Of a stretch of 64,000 nucleotides of DNA, positions 55,798-64,000 are shown piece after piece; within the stretch, counting starts at the first letter, position 1; each line of letters starts with the position of its first letter. Location of the stretch: positions 310,001-374,000 of the forward strand of contig NKYR01000001.1 in the NCBI GenBank assembly GCA_003184365.1, written 5' to 3'. The stretch is from Evernia prunastri. Lineage: Eukaryota; Ascomycota; Lecanoromycetes; Lecanorales; Parmeliaceae. Made by a program: the position numbers and the translations under genes. The notes under the pieces are model-generated. The model ran no database searches. It saw nothing but the letters and a program-made list of their open reading frames with translations, and had not been told where the DNA came from.

Positions 55798-56653
55798 AGC
55801 AGGACTCTTGCCGTTTCGATCGTTGTACATATTGCGTCACCTTGATGTGAACATTGACACTGGATTGTATGATATTTTAGAACCCTTTTGCTGTAAGTCT
55901 GAATATCGGGATTCGCACTTTGGATGAGGTTCTTTAGTACCTACCATCAGGGTACGCGAACAACCCTTCCGCCATACTAAATTGTGCACGTCAAAGAGGG
56001 TAAAGATTGCTCTGCAGGCCAATAATTGGAAGAAGCATGGAAGGAAGAGGAACTCACAAACCCTCTAAATCCATCGGTGTTAGCGTCTTGAGGAGACGCA
56101 GGTAGCTTGGACCTCGTTGGGAATCCTTCTTCTCTTTTATCATCCATCAAGGTACCAGTCGCGACAACATTATAAACCCGACGTTGGCTCTCTACGCGAC
56201 GCCCAAACAGCTCGACAATTCGATCTTTCACCGTACGTTCAGTACAGGCAAGACCTCGCCGAGAGCCTGGCAGGAATGGCACTTGAAGCAAGTTTGATGG
56301 ACACTGACAGATGAACGGACAGCAATTATCGAAGCACTCTGCAGATCTTAGTGAACGTCACGAACTCGACTCCTCATCCTGGGTAATCGAAGGAGTGGGA
56401 CAGACTGCACCAACATTGACAATAGCCAATTCCTTGACGTCTGGCCTACAGCAGATCTGGCTTGCAATCAAGTGCTATTGCATCGAGTGTCCACGCGAAC
56501 TCTATTTTCATTGAATCGGGGTATCACTCTATCCACGTCTAGATAGCTTCCGTAGCTCCCAATAGCAACCCTCAAATGCTCCATGCCCATGAGCTAGCAA
56601 TCTCAAGAAGAGACCTGTCAGCTGTAAAATGAACGTTATTCGCACACAATCCA
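55798..56653. other. Convergent intergenic region
   Basis: These 856 bp lie between two stop codons. A 104-residue frame on the minus strand (55977-56291) and a 65-residue frame on the plus strand (56117-56314) overlap; neither has recognisable family features, so I call no gene. Confidence 0.4.
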
Positions 56654-58021
56654 TTAGAGTTCTTTCTTCAAGAAATGCTCCGGTTTGTGGCTCGTCTCAA
56701 AGTCAATGTGCACATATGCTCTCTCAACGTCCGGCAGACTTTCCAACTTCATCTGCAGCTCCTCAGCAACGTCGTGTGTGGTGCGCAAGGTCTCCGAAGG
56801 GTCCATGACAATGTCAACTTCCACTATGATCCGCGGGCCTGAGTGGTAGGCGCGAACGGTATCGATGGCTACGATGGCGGGAGAATGCGTCATGGAGATG
56901 TAAGTGATCCATTGTTGCATCTGAGTAACCGCTGTGACACCAATAAGGAGCTGGAATTCTGAGTAGGCGGTAGCGAGCCAGAGATATGAAATCAAGCAAG
57001 AAAGTATGATGGCGCCCATTGGATCGATCCATGACTTCAATTTACTGCCACCAACGGAAGTGAGGAGACCAAATCCATTGATGAATAGATCATTGCGGTG
57101 ATCTTCCCAAAGAATGCGAATCTGAGAATAGACATTACGCAAAGCCCAGCAGTAGCAAAATAGCGCGAGCTTCGTAGCACTTGCGATGGCCACTGCTAGT
57201 ACGGAGGGTAGATGCAGGGGTTTCGTCTTTTCTGACGTGCCCTGTTTCAGCTCCATAATGGACAGGACAATGATGATCCAGGAGACGGCGGTCATGAGGA
57301 AGCAGAACACAATATTCCCCGCCGTTTCAATCCGGGCTTTACCCGAGGGAAATCTTCGAGGATCGACTCTTTTGACGGCGCGATTGCAGACGATGAGGGT
57401 GATGTTGGACAAGGGATCGAAAATGGCGTCGGCCATGGTGGTGAATAAAGAGAGCGAACTTCCTGCGGATATAGCGGCATAGGTCTGCAGGACAGCAAGA
57501 AGAAGATTGGCGACAAAGGAGCCTCGCACAGCGATCTGGTATTTGAGAAGGTTCTCCCCTTTGAATACCTTAGCCAGCCTTATATGCTCGTCAACGGGCT
57601 TGAGCCATTTCTGGATATTCTCGTTCTGATTTTCGTAAAAATCTTGAAGCTTTTTGGCCTTGTGCGCTTCTTTGTTCAGAGTGATAGGCCCGTAGCCGTC
57701 TCTTTTGCGGGAGGTATTTGCACGTATTGCCTCAATCTCGCTGTCGGTCTTGAGCCTTGTAGAAAGCTGATAGGGATCATTGTCATAGGAGTAATCTGGA
57801 GGCTGGTTTTCTTCATCAGAAGAGGCATTGGTGGGATGACGAGGTACGGGGTCGTGGCTGTTGGAGCTTGGCTCGGCGGGCTCAAAGGCCGTACTGAGAG
57901 CTCGTTGAGCTGTAGTAGTCGATGGCGTCTTACTCGTCGAGACCGTTGGGGTATCGGATCTTTGAAGCTGGCTATGGGATGGTATTGGACGCATGGGTGT
58001 GTTATCGGAGAGGTCGCTCAT
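56654..58021 (-). CDS. Cation diffusion facilitator (probable Mn2+ transporter)
   Basis: The intronless 455-residue frame has a disordered Ser/Pro-rich N-terminus of about 130 residues. A six-segment CDF membrane domain follows, starting FVANLLLAVLQTYAAISAGS. Segment 2 holds MADAIFDPLSNIT (D-x-x-x-D) and segment 5 holds EDHRNDLFINGFG (D-x-x-x-D), the pair that marks the Mn-transporting subgroup rather than the H-x-x-x-D Zn type. The C-terminal cytosolic domain reads RIIVEVDIVMDPSETLRTTH and VERAYVHIDFETSHKPEHF, a ferredoxin-like metal-sensing fold. CDF antiporters export metal from the cytosol to the vacuole, Golgi or outside. Full length for the family. Metal preference is inferred from the motif. 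Confidence 0.92.
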   Translation of the reverse strand: MSDLSDNTPMRPIPSHSQLQRSDTPTVSTSKTPSTTTAQRALSTAFEPAEPSSNSHDPVPRHPTNASSDEENQPPDYSYDNDPYQLSTRLKTDSEIEAIRANTSRKRDGYGPITLNKEAHKAKKLQDFYENQNENIQKWLKPVDEHIRLAKVFKGENLLKYQIAVRGSFVANLLLAVLQTYAAISAGSSLSLFTTMADAIFDPLSNITLIVCNRAVKRVDPRRFPSGKARIETAGNIVFCFLMTAVSWIIIVLSIMELKQGTSEKTKPLHLPSVLAVAIASATKLALFCYCWALRNVYSQIRILWEDHRNDLFINGFGLLTSVGGSKLKSWIDPMGAIILSCLISYLWLATAYSEFQLLIGVTAVTQMQQWITYISMTHSPAIVAIDTVRAYHSGPRIIVEVDIVMDPSETLRTTHDVAEELQMKLESLPDVERAYVHIDFETSHKPEHFLKKEL

Positions 58022-58707
58022 AGCGAAGGGCGGTGGTGGTAGTTGCGCGGTATGTTATATGAAAGATGGAGTAATAGCATAATAATGATGATGTTTTGGG
58101 TATGAATACCTCTCTACTTTCCTGCTGATAAGTATCACAGTTATGTGGTGCCTCGAAGCTCGCGCTCGAATGTACAGCAACGCTTCAGCTTCGAAAATAT
58201 GTGAGCCTGTGAGGTGGGTAAGCGGTGGCCCGTAGGGCTACAGTAAGGTAGGTAATTATGGTAAGATTACCTTAGGTAAGGTGAGGTCTCGATTTGACTT
58301 TACTGTATCTTAAAGTACTCCTACTAAGGAGCTAAGGTAGACCCTGTAGACGTCGGTCCGGTCCGTCTAGGTTAAGGCACCTGAAAGGTCACGTGCTACG
58401 GTTCTCCAGCCTCTGTGAAGTGCGCTTTTGCCGATTGCCGAATTATCTCTCCGTCACCGTTTGACCCCGCCGCCAGTGAGCGACGGTACTTTATGAAGTT
58501 CATGTTCATACCCTGCTTACGTTGACTACTCTCAAAAAAGCAAGAGTATTCACTTTGAACAATGGAGTAATGTTCTCCTACGACAAGGAAAATAGACCAG
58601 AGCTCGGTTATCATCGGAAAGTTGGAGCTGAGACAAAGAACATCGAAATATCAATTACGGTTTTACTACTCTTGCCTCAAAGGGGCTGATCAAAGATCAA
58701 ATTCAAG
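58022..58707. promoter_or_regulatory. Divergent promoter region, CDF / dioxygenase
   Basis: These 686 bp hold CAGTAAGGTAGGTAATTATG near 58241-58260 and ATTACCTTAGGTAAGGTGAG near 58267-58286. These resemble other AAGGTA-type intergenic motifs in the window. Confidence 0.4.
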
Positions 58708-59972
58708 ATGAACCCCTCAAATGCCAAGGTGCCTCCAATGAAGGACTTGACCATCGATAACATCACCGAAAATACCATCCGCATCAATTCTCAAAGTCCA
58801 GATCTTCGTCTTACCTACGTCCTCGAGCGCCTCGTTACACACCTCCATGACTTTGCTAGAGAAACAAGACTCAGTACGAAGGAATGGATGGCTGCATTGC
58901 AATTTTTGACCGCTGTGGGTCAAATTTGTACTGACGTCCGACAGGTAGGTTCCACATATCTCAAACGGCGTTTCATTAACTAGCTCATGGGACATGTCGC
59001 AGTCTCAGGTGTTAGCCAGCGCTGTGTATTACACAATGTTTGGTGGCAAGTCGGGGCAATAAGTCGTGGATGGGTAGAAGGGGTTCGGTCAAGTCTTTCT
59101 TGGACGACAAACGCCTCCTCAGTGATGCATGGTTGAACGTCGACGGCTACTTTCCCTGGCAGTGTGCTTGCTTGTTTACAAAATCATGCCACCCCGAAGC
59201 TAATTATCATGTCCCCTAGGAGTTCATACTTCTCTCGGATATCCTTGGCCTTTCTCTGCTCGTTGATAGCATAGACCATCCCAAGCCGGCCCATTCCACT
59301 GAAGGATCTGTACTTGGCCCCTTCCACTCTCACGACGCGGAAGACATGGCCCACGGCGACGCAATGTCCCATGATCCACAAGGCGAACCTTGTTTAGTCC
59401 TTTGCACCATCACAGATGCGTATGGCAAACCGGTCCCCGATGTGAAGATTGATATCTGGGAAACGGACTCTTCAGGGCATTACGATGTGCAATACGCCGA
59501 TCGCGAAGGTCCAGATGGGAGATGTGTGATGAGGAGTGATCAGGACGGCAACTTCTGGTTCAAGGCTATCAAGCCAGTTTCTTACCCAATTCCACACGAC
59601 GGCCCAGTGGGAAAACTCCTTGAGAAGCTACAACGTCATCCCTTTAGACCAGCCCACATGCATTTCATGTTCGAGAAACCGGGATACGACCACTTGATCA
59701 CGGCGTTGTACATCCGCGGCGACCCTTACGAGACGTCCGATGCGGTATTTGGAGTCAAGGAATCACTTCTTGTTGACTTCCATCCCGCTGATCAGATGAT
59801 TGCTAAAGAGTATGAGGTTAAGGTTGGATCTGCGGTATTGGAGCATGACTTTGTGCTTGTATCGGAAAAGGAGGCCTCAGACCTACGAGATGAGCGAAGT
59901 AGAAAAGCGTTGGCCGATCTGGGTAGGAAGGTGAAGCTGATTCATGGTTTGCCTGTGCCGGATGTTGACTGA
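58708..59972 (+). CDS. Intradiol ring-cleavage dioxygenase (hydroxyquinol 1,2-dioxygenase-like)
   Basis: A non-haem Fe(III) enzyme that opens catechol-type rings between the hydroxyls. Exon 1 (58708-58944) encodes the N-terminal helical dimerisation region: LTYVLERLVTHLHDFARETR and LSTKEWMAALQFLTAVGQIC. A 275-nt intron (58945-59219; GTAGGT...CCCTAG) leads to exon 2, EFILLSDILGLSLLVDSIDH, then STEGSVLGPFHS and the catalytic domain: KPVPDVKIDIWETDSSGHYD (Tyr ligand region), WFKAIKPVSYPIPHDGPVG (second Tyr) and HPFRPAHMHFMF (two His ligands). The C-terminus is helical. All four iron ligands are present. The protein lacks a signal peptide, so it acts inside the cell, probably on hydroxyquinol from aromatic catabolism. 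No other aromatic-degradation gene is in the window. Confidence 0.92.
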
Positions 59973-61731
59973 ATCCATCAGTCCCTCTGCAAGTAGTGAT
60001 AGTTCACCAGGGCATATACTGTCAACAACCGATCTACCTGTACCACAGATTGTACAGTCCGCAAGACTGCGGCGCGATGCACGCGGTCTTAGTCTCTGTA
60101 CTACCTAGCTGAATTGATGAGACGCTGTGAAACACCCAGCACAAACGAGCAAACCTAAAGGGTAGAAGTCAAATGTAGCATGCTCATGCGAAGAACAAGC
60201 TTCCATCGGTAAGACTGATTGGTAACATGGACTCCTTGAGCGTGGCATGATGCCCAACTGAGATGCCTGTAAGATAGCTGGGTACGATATTGGGTAGAGC
60301 ATTGTAAAGTTGAAGTCAAAGCCGAAATCCTCGGTGGTGTTGGGAGAAGACGAAAGAGTAAGAGGAGGGCTTCGTCAATCCTTAGCACCGACACTAGCAG
60401 GTCCAGGGTATACTGGTGCCTCGTGCGTTTTTTTGGGGGGGCTCCCCTTGTTGTCTGATAATTGAGTCATTCAAGCAGATCTAGAGGACTTGATTCAAAT
60501 TCCACACCCGCCGAGCCGCACACTCATAAAGTAGGGGTAGGTACGGAGACTGGATCTTTTGTCAGAGGTGGACTGGCCATGTGCATGATGATTGATTGAT
60601 GACTGATCATCTTGATATTTGTGCTTGACGCAGCCGAGGAGAAGGAAAACGAAGAAGGAAGGCGGTTAGAGTTTTTGTACTTGCAATTGTGGTGACAATG
60701 CATCGATTGGTTGCCAGACCTTTGCTCATCCATCCATGATCCATGATCCGAGAGAAAGTGTAAAGTACTTAGGCTAAGTACATACCTTACCACTTTACTT
60801 GAAGTAACACCATAAGGTAAATAACCGCCCGGGTCTCAGTGCACTAGCCTGCATGCATGGACCAATCACACTTTCCATGGAAACGCTGCAGCAACATCTA
60901 TATATGTACTCGATAAAAGATCAAACGATCAGGAATTAAAAAAGAAGGAACAGAGTTGGATTGATCAAGTATAGATATACCGTAGATTTTCCTTTTCCAA
61001 TGACCATCTGTCCATCTAGGTATTTCACTTTGCTACGCGTAAAGCTGGATCAATGAAAAAGAGGCGGATAGGCCTAGGGGAGTCTTCGAGATTCTCTCTT
61101 GAATTGTCTTGGTTTCACAAAGAGCAGAGGAGAGAACTCACCTAAGCCGTAAGGTAGATACTTAGATACCTAAGGTACCTATACGGATAGGTACTTCTTT
61201 AACGATTGCTTTGCCTCAAGGTACTAGGTATTGCTTTGTTATTGTTGTAGCCGCCGTGACCCTTAAGGTACCTACCTATTTACTTCACATTAGCGCTGAC
61301 TCTGTTTTTAGCTACTTTGTAATTTTACTAACCACTTTATCTTATTTCATCCGCGTCGTCAGATATTATGGTCAATGGTCAATCTTTGCTTTTGGAGGCA
61401 TCTGCGATTCTGCATCTACTCCTCACCCAGTAGTAAGTACTACTGTATCGCTTGTCGCTGAATATAAGAATAGAAACGCGTGCAGTGCACATCTCCGAGT
61501 ACATACATAACCTACATAACATTCAATCATGGCCTCCACCCCCTCTGCCTATCCTTCTCTCTTCCCCTTCCCCCCTCCCTTCCCAAGTCACTCTTCATTC
61601 TACCTATCTTCCCTATTCAAACCCATCCACCCTATCCCACCTGGCAGCATCCAAAGCCACCTTGACCTCTCCCTTCTTCTCTTCTTCCACTTCTCCTTCT
61701 CCTCTTTCCCCTCCTCCTACTTCCGCCCAAA
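59973..61731. other. 1.76-kb intergenic region with repeated TACCTAAGGTA motifs
   Basis: No coding gene is supported. Motifs include TACCTTACCACTTTACTT near 60783, GATACCTAAGGTACCTATAC near 61165 and CCTTAAGGTACCTACCTATT near 61261. TATATATGTA near 60899 could be a TATA box. Pyrimidine-rich sequence at 61540-61730 precedes the next start codon. Confidence 0.5.
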
Positions 61732-62587
61732 ATGCAGATTCGATATCTCTTCCTCTCTTCACTAGCATGCCTGGCATCATCAGCAACAATAGGGCCGTGG
61801 CATCACGAGCCGTGGGGGAAACCCTATCGAGATTATGTTGGAAGCATTAATCGGGTACTGGCAACCACATCCACTTTTACTTGCGTCACCCCAGCCAACT
61901 CGGCCATGCCTTCATCCACACTGCCACCGCCTTCTCAAGGTCTTACCGTTTATCATGTTGCCCTTGGACGTGGAGTACAAGTAAGCTTTCGGAACCTTCC
62001 TCCACCTTCACATTCTTCACTAACGCGCCTAGAACTACACTTGTCCTCCTAGTGCTGGCTCCTCCGCCGTTCCAATTGCTCTTGGCGCCGTCGCCAATCT
62101 CTATAACACCACCTGCATGGCCAGCATCCCTACACCTGGCGGAAATCCCCCGTACGTCCTCAACAGCGCACCTGCCGTCGCCCTGGAGAACACCAATCCC
62201 AATATCAACGACAGCAAGCCCATACATCCCCTCGGATCTGGCTCGGTGATGTCGGGCCACCATTACTTCACCGACAGCACTACCCCGACCTTTAACCTTG
62301 TCTGGGGAACCGCCGATTACGGCATTTTCTTCTCAAAAAAGACTTTCAATGTTACAGCGCCAGCTGCTGCCGCTGTCGCACCCGATGGCAGCAAAGCCGT
62401 CCCCTGGCTGAAATTGGAAGTAGAGAGCCCAATCGCTCCACTGACGATTGAGGGAAAGGATCTGGTGCCCGGCGTGAAGGAGATATATAGGGTGAATACT
62501 GCAGGAGGTGCCGCGCCAGCGACGTGTGCGGGGATGCCCACAGCCTTCTCGAAACAGTATGCGGCGGAGTATTGGTTTTTTGCTTGA
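61732..62587 (+). CDS. DUF3455-type secreted protein
   Basis: ATG 61732 gives MQIRYLFLSSLACLASSATI, a signal peptide. Exon 1 ends at GLTVYHVALGRGVQ; a short intron (GTAAGC...GCCTAG) leads to NYTCPPSAGSSAVPIALGAV, and on to GSGSVMSGHHYFTDSTTPTF and YRVNTAGGAAPATCAGMPTA. The order P-x-GLT-YH-ALGRG-Q-NYTC is that of the fungal DUF3455 family, which has no known activity. There are two cysteines in the mature part and two N-glycosylation sequons (NYT, NTT). About 250 residues, full length. It is likely extracellular or wall-associated. Confidence 0.85.
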
Positions 62588-64000
62588 TGTATACGTGAGA
62601 TCAGTTTTTTCTTTGCTTTAACCGACCCTCGCTTCCATGGCGGGGAGGGTTTAGGATGGCGCTCTCTGAAGGAATGATGGCGCTCTCTGGAGGGATGATG
62701 GCGTTCTACGGTAGCATGGGAGCTACACACATATCAAACAAATGAATACAACCATTTCTCGACCAAACCAAGTGATCAATCTATCTTTCAAGTCCCGACT
62801 ACACTGACTCACAAATACAGTATATCGTTGATCCATGAAAGTGTACGAATAACGGGCGGGTGAGCTCGAGAGCATTCGAACCCCTTGTGAGTAGTTCCCA
62901 TACTTGCATTAGAAGCCGATCATAGATCAGCGAGAAAAGAATTATGGACCAAAAAAAAGCAGACCATGCCACGCGTAGAATTCCGCCCGTCGCCGTGTGC
63001 GAGGCCGCACTCGTCCTTGATAGGCTTGTCGTTACTGCTGCAGAAGTAATGCCATTGCTATTGCCTATTTTGGTGGGATGGATTCCCGGAGAGGCTTCGT
63101 CCGTTTGATTTGATGCACTTCGAAACGGATCCGGACAAGCTACCCAGATCAGTCTCGTGCGTCGAAGCTTGTATTGATGGGGGACAAAGTTCAGGACGAA
63201 TTTTGGCAGTCAAAGACGTGAGACTGGCTGATTTGCTCAATATGCGGCGAGAAGAAAGACGAGTATTGGATGTAGTGGTCGCTGCCAGTGGGGCTTGATC
63301 GCAAGGCTCATGGGGGAAAGCATCCGATTTCCGCGGTTTCAGCATCGGATTATGCAGTGATGGAAGAATAATGTGACCGCACAAAAGTTACTGAATTGGT
63401 CGGAGCGGTTTCGAGAGGAGGTCATGGCGCAGATGGATCTGCTGCTGGAGTTGCGGATGGCGTGGTGAATGACTCATCTGCTCTCAGGGACAACGGTGTA
63501 ATTGCTGCATGTAAAGGGATAGTGGCCTCCTGTTGCGGTGTCCACCGATGATGGTTTCTGAACAGACGATCGAAAAGGATACTGTACCCAGAGAAAAGGA
63601 TACACTCGAGGTACATTCGGCCTTCTTCGAAAGCTCAATTTGAACAGGGATGCTGCTGCAGAAAAGGCGTTCGAGGATGTACCATCTTGCGCATTTGTAC
63701 TTCGAACTGACTCTGTGATTGAGAAGTGGCACTTGCGTCGAAATCCCTGGAACTCGTGATCGATGAGCGCGCTCTTCAGTCACTTAGGGAACATCGAATA
63801 GATAAGTCACCCAAAAGACTAGGAAACAATGGGGTTAAGAGTAGAGTGAGCAGAATCACATGCAAAAGGTGAACAAAGTAGGCTTTGTCCTATCACGAGT
63901 TCTTTTTCAGGGAATCGTCTCTGTCTGCTGCAACAATCGAAAGCCTCTAGCATCGAAAACACTCGCACATGGAACAAACACGAAACGCTTGGTTATTGAT
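62588..64000. other. 3' end of the window, no gene called
   Basis: 1.4 kb. GATGGCGCTCTCTGAAGGAAT / GATGGCGCTCTCTGGAGGGAT form a short tandem pair at 62654-62705. Several frames under 110 residues on both strands (e.g. 63110-63298 plus) lack family signals. A gene could begin beyond the window. Confidence 0.4.

Noticed and set aside
55977..56314. Overlapping 104-residue (minus) and 65-residue (plus) frames
   Set aside because: No recognisable domain, no splice continuation, and they lie in a convergent 3' region.
63110..63384. Short frames on both strands near the window end
   Set aside because: They overlap each other and lack family or start support.

Overview
The window is nuclear DNA of a filamentous ascomycete (Pezizomycotina); I cannot place it to class. 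The evidence is consistent: many short spliceosomal introns (mostly 45-75 nt, with GTACGT, GTAAGT or GTGAGT donors and CTAAC-like branch points), typical fungal gene models (LHS1 ending in an HGEL retention signal, a DEDD-type Argonaute, SEC63, DML1, RPS22, a CAS1-family O-acetyltransferase), and AT-rich, ORF-free blocks around a Ty3-type LTR element that look like RIP (repeat-induced point mutation) debris. Genes are not in operons. Most reading frames had to be joined across introns by eye, so exon ends are good where a splice consensus and family homology agree, and approximate elsewhere.

Layout. 1-2.4 kb: the 3' part of a Gln-rich, AT-hook-containing gene that runs into a 777-bp foldback DNA element; the element's terminal inverted repeat supplies the stop codon. 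2.7-8.1 kb: DNA2 helicase/nuclease on the minus strand. 8.5-11.1 kb: a small secreted protein and a short-chain dehydrogenase (SDR), both minus. 11.2-14.6 kb: an AT-rich, RIP-like island holding an internally deleted LTR retrotransposon with two 223-bp LTRs that look identical and a single N at the gag/integrase junction. 14.9-30.4 kb: ALO1 (erythroascorbate synthesis), a short hypothetical gene, LHS1 (ER Hsp70), a Tfc7-like histidine phosphatase, a CAS1-family acyltransferase, a HERP/Usa1-like ubiquitin-domain membrane protein, and mitochondrial phosphatidylserine decarboxylase. 31.7-35.2 kb: Argonaute. 36-38.5 kb: SEC63. 39.2-41.4 kb: a GPI-anchored Ser/Thr-rich wall protein built from repeated exon modules. 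41.4-43.7 kb: a gene-poor gap. 43.7-64 kb: DML1/misato head-to-head with an LCHN/DENND11-like gene, choline kinase, RPS22, a C4 zinc-binding plus LysM protein, a second SDR, a CDF (probably Mn) transporter, an intradiol ring-cleavage dioxygenase, and a DUF3455-type secreted protein.

How they fit together. Three genes within about 21 kb serve ER protein handling: LHS1 and SEC63 in Sec-dependent translocation, and the HERP/Usa1-like protein in ERAD. PSD1 and choline kinase sit in the two branches of phosphatidylcholine supply. I see no biosynthetic cluster, CRISPR, or prokaryotic-type system. The least ordinary signals are the foldback element fused to the end of a gene (a possible hairpin-RNA source in a genome that carries Argonaute), the 159-nt frame-preserving intron inside the Argonaute PIWI domain, and the exon-module architecture of the wall mucin.
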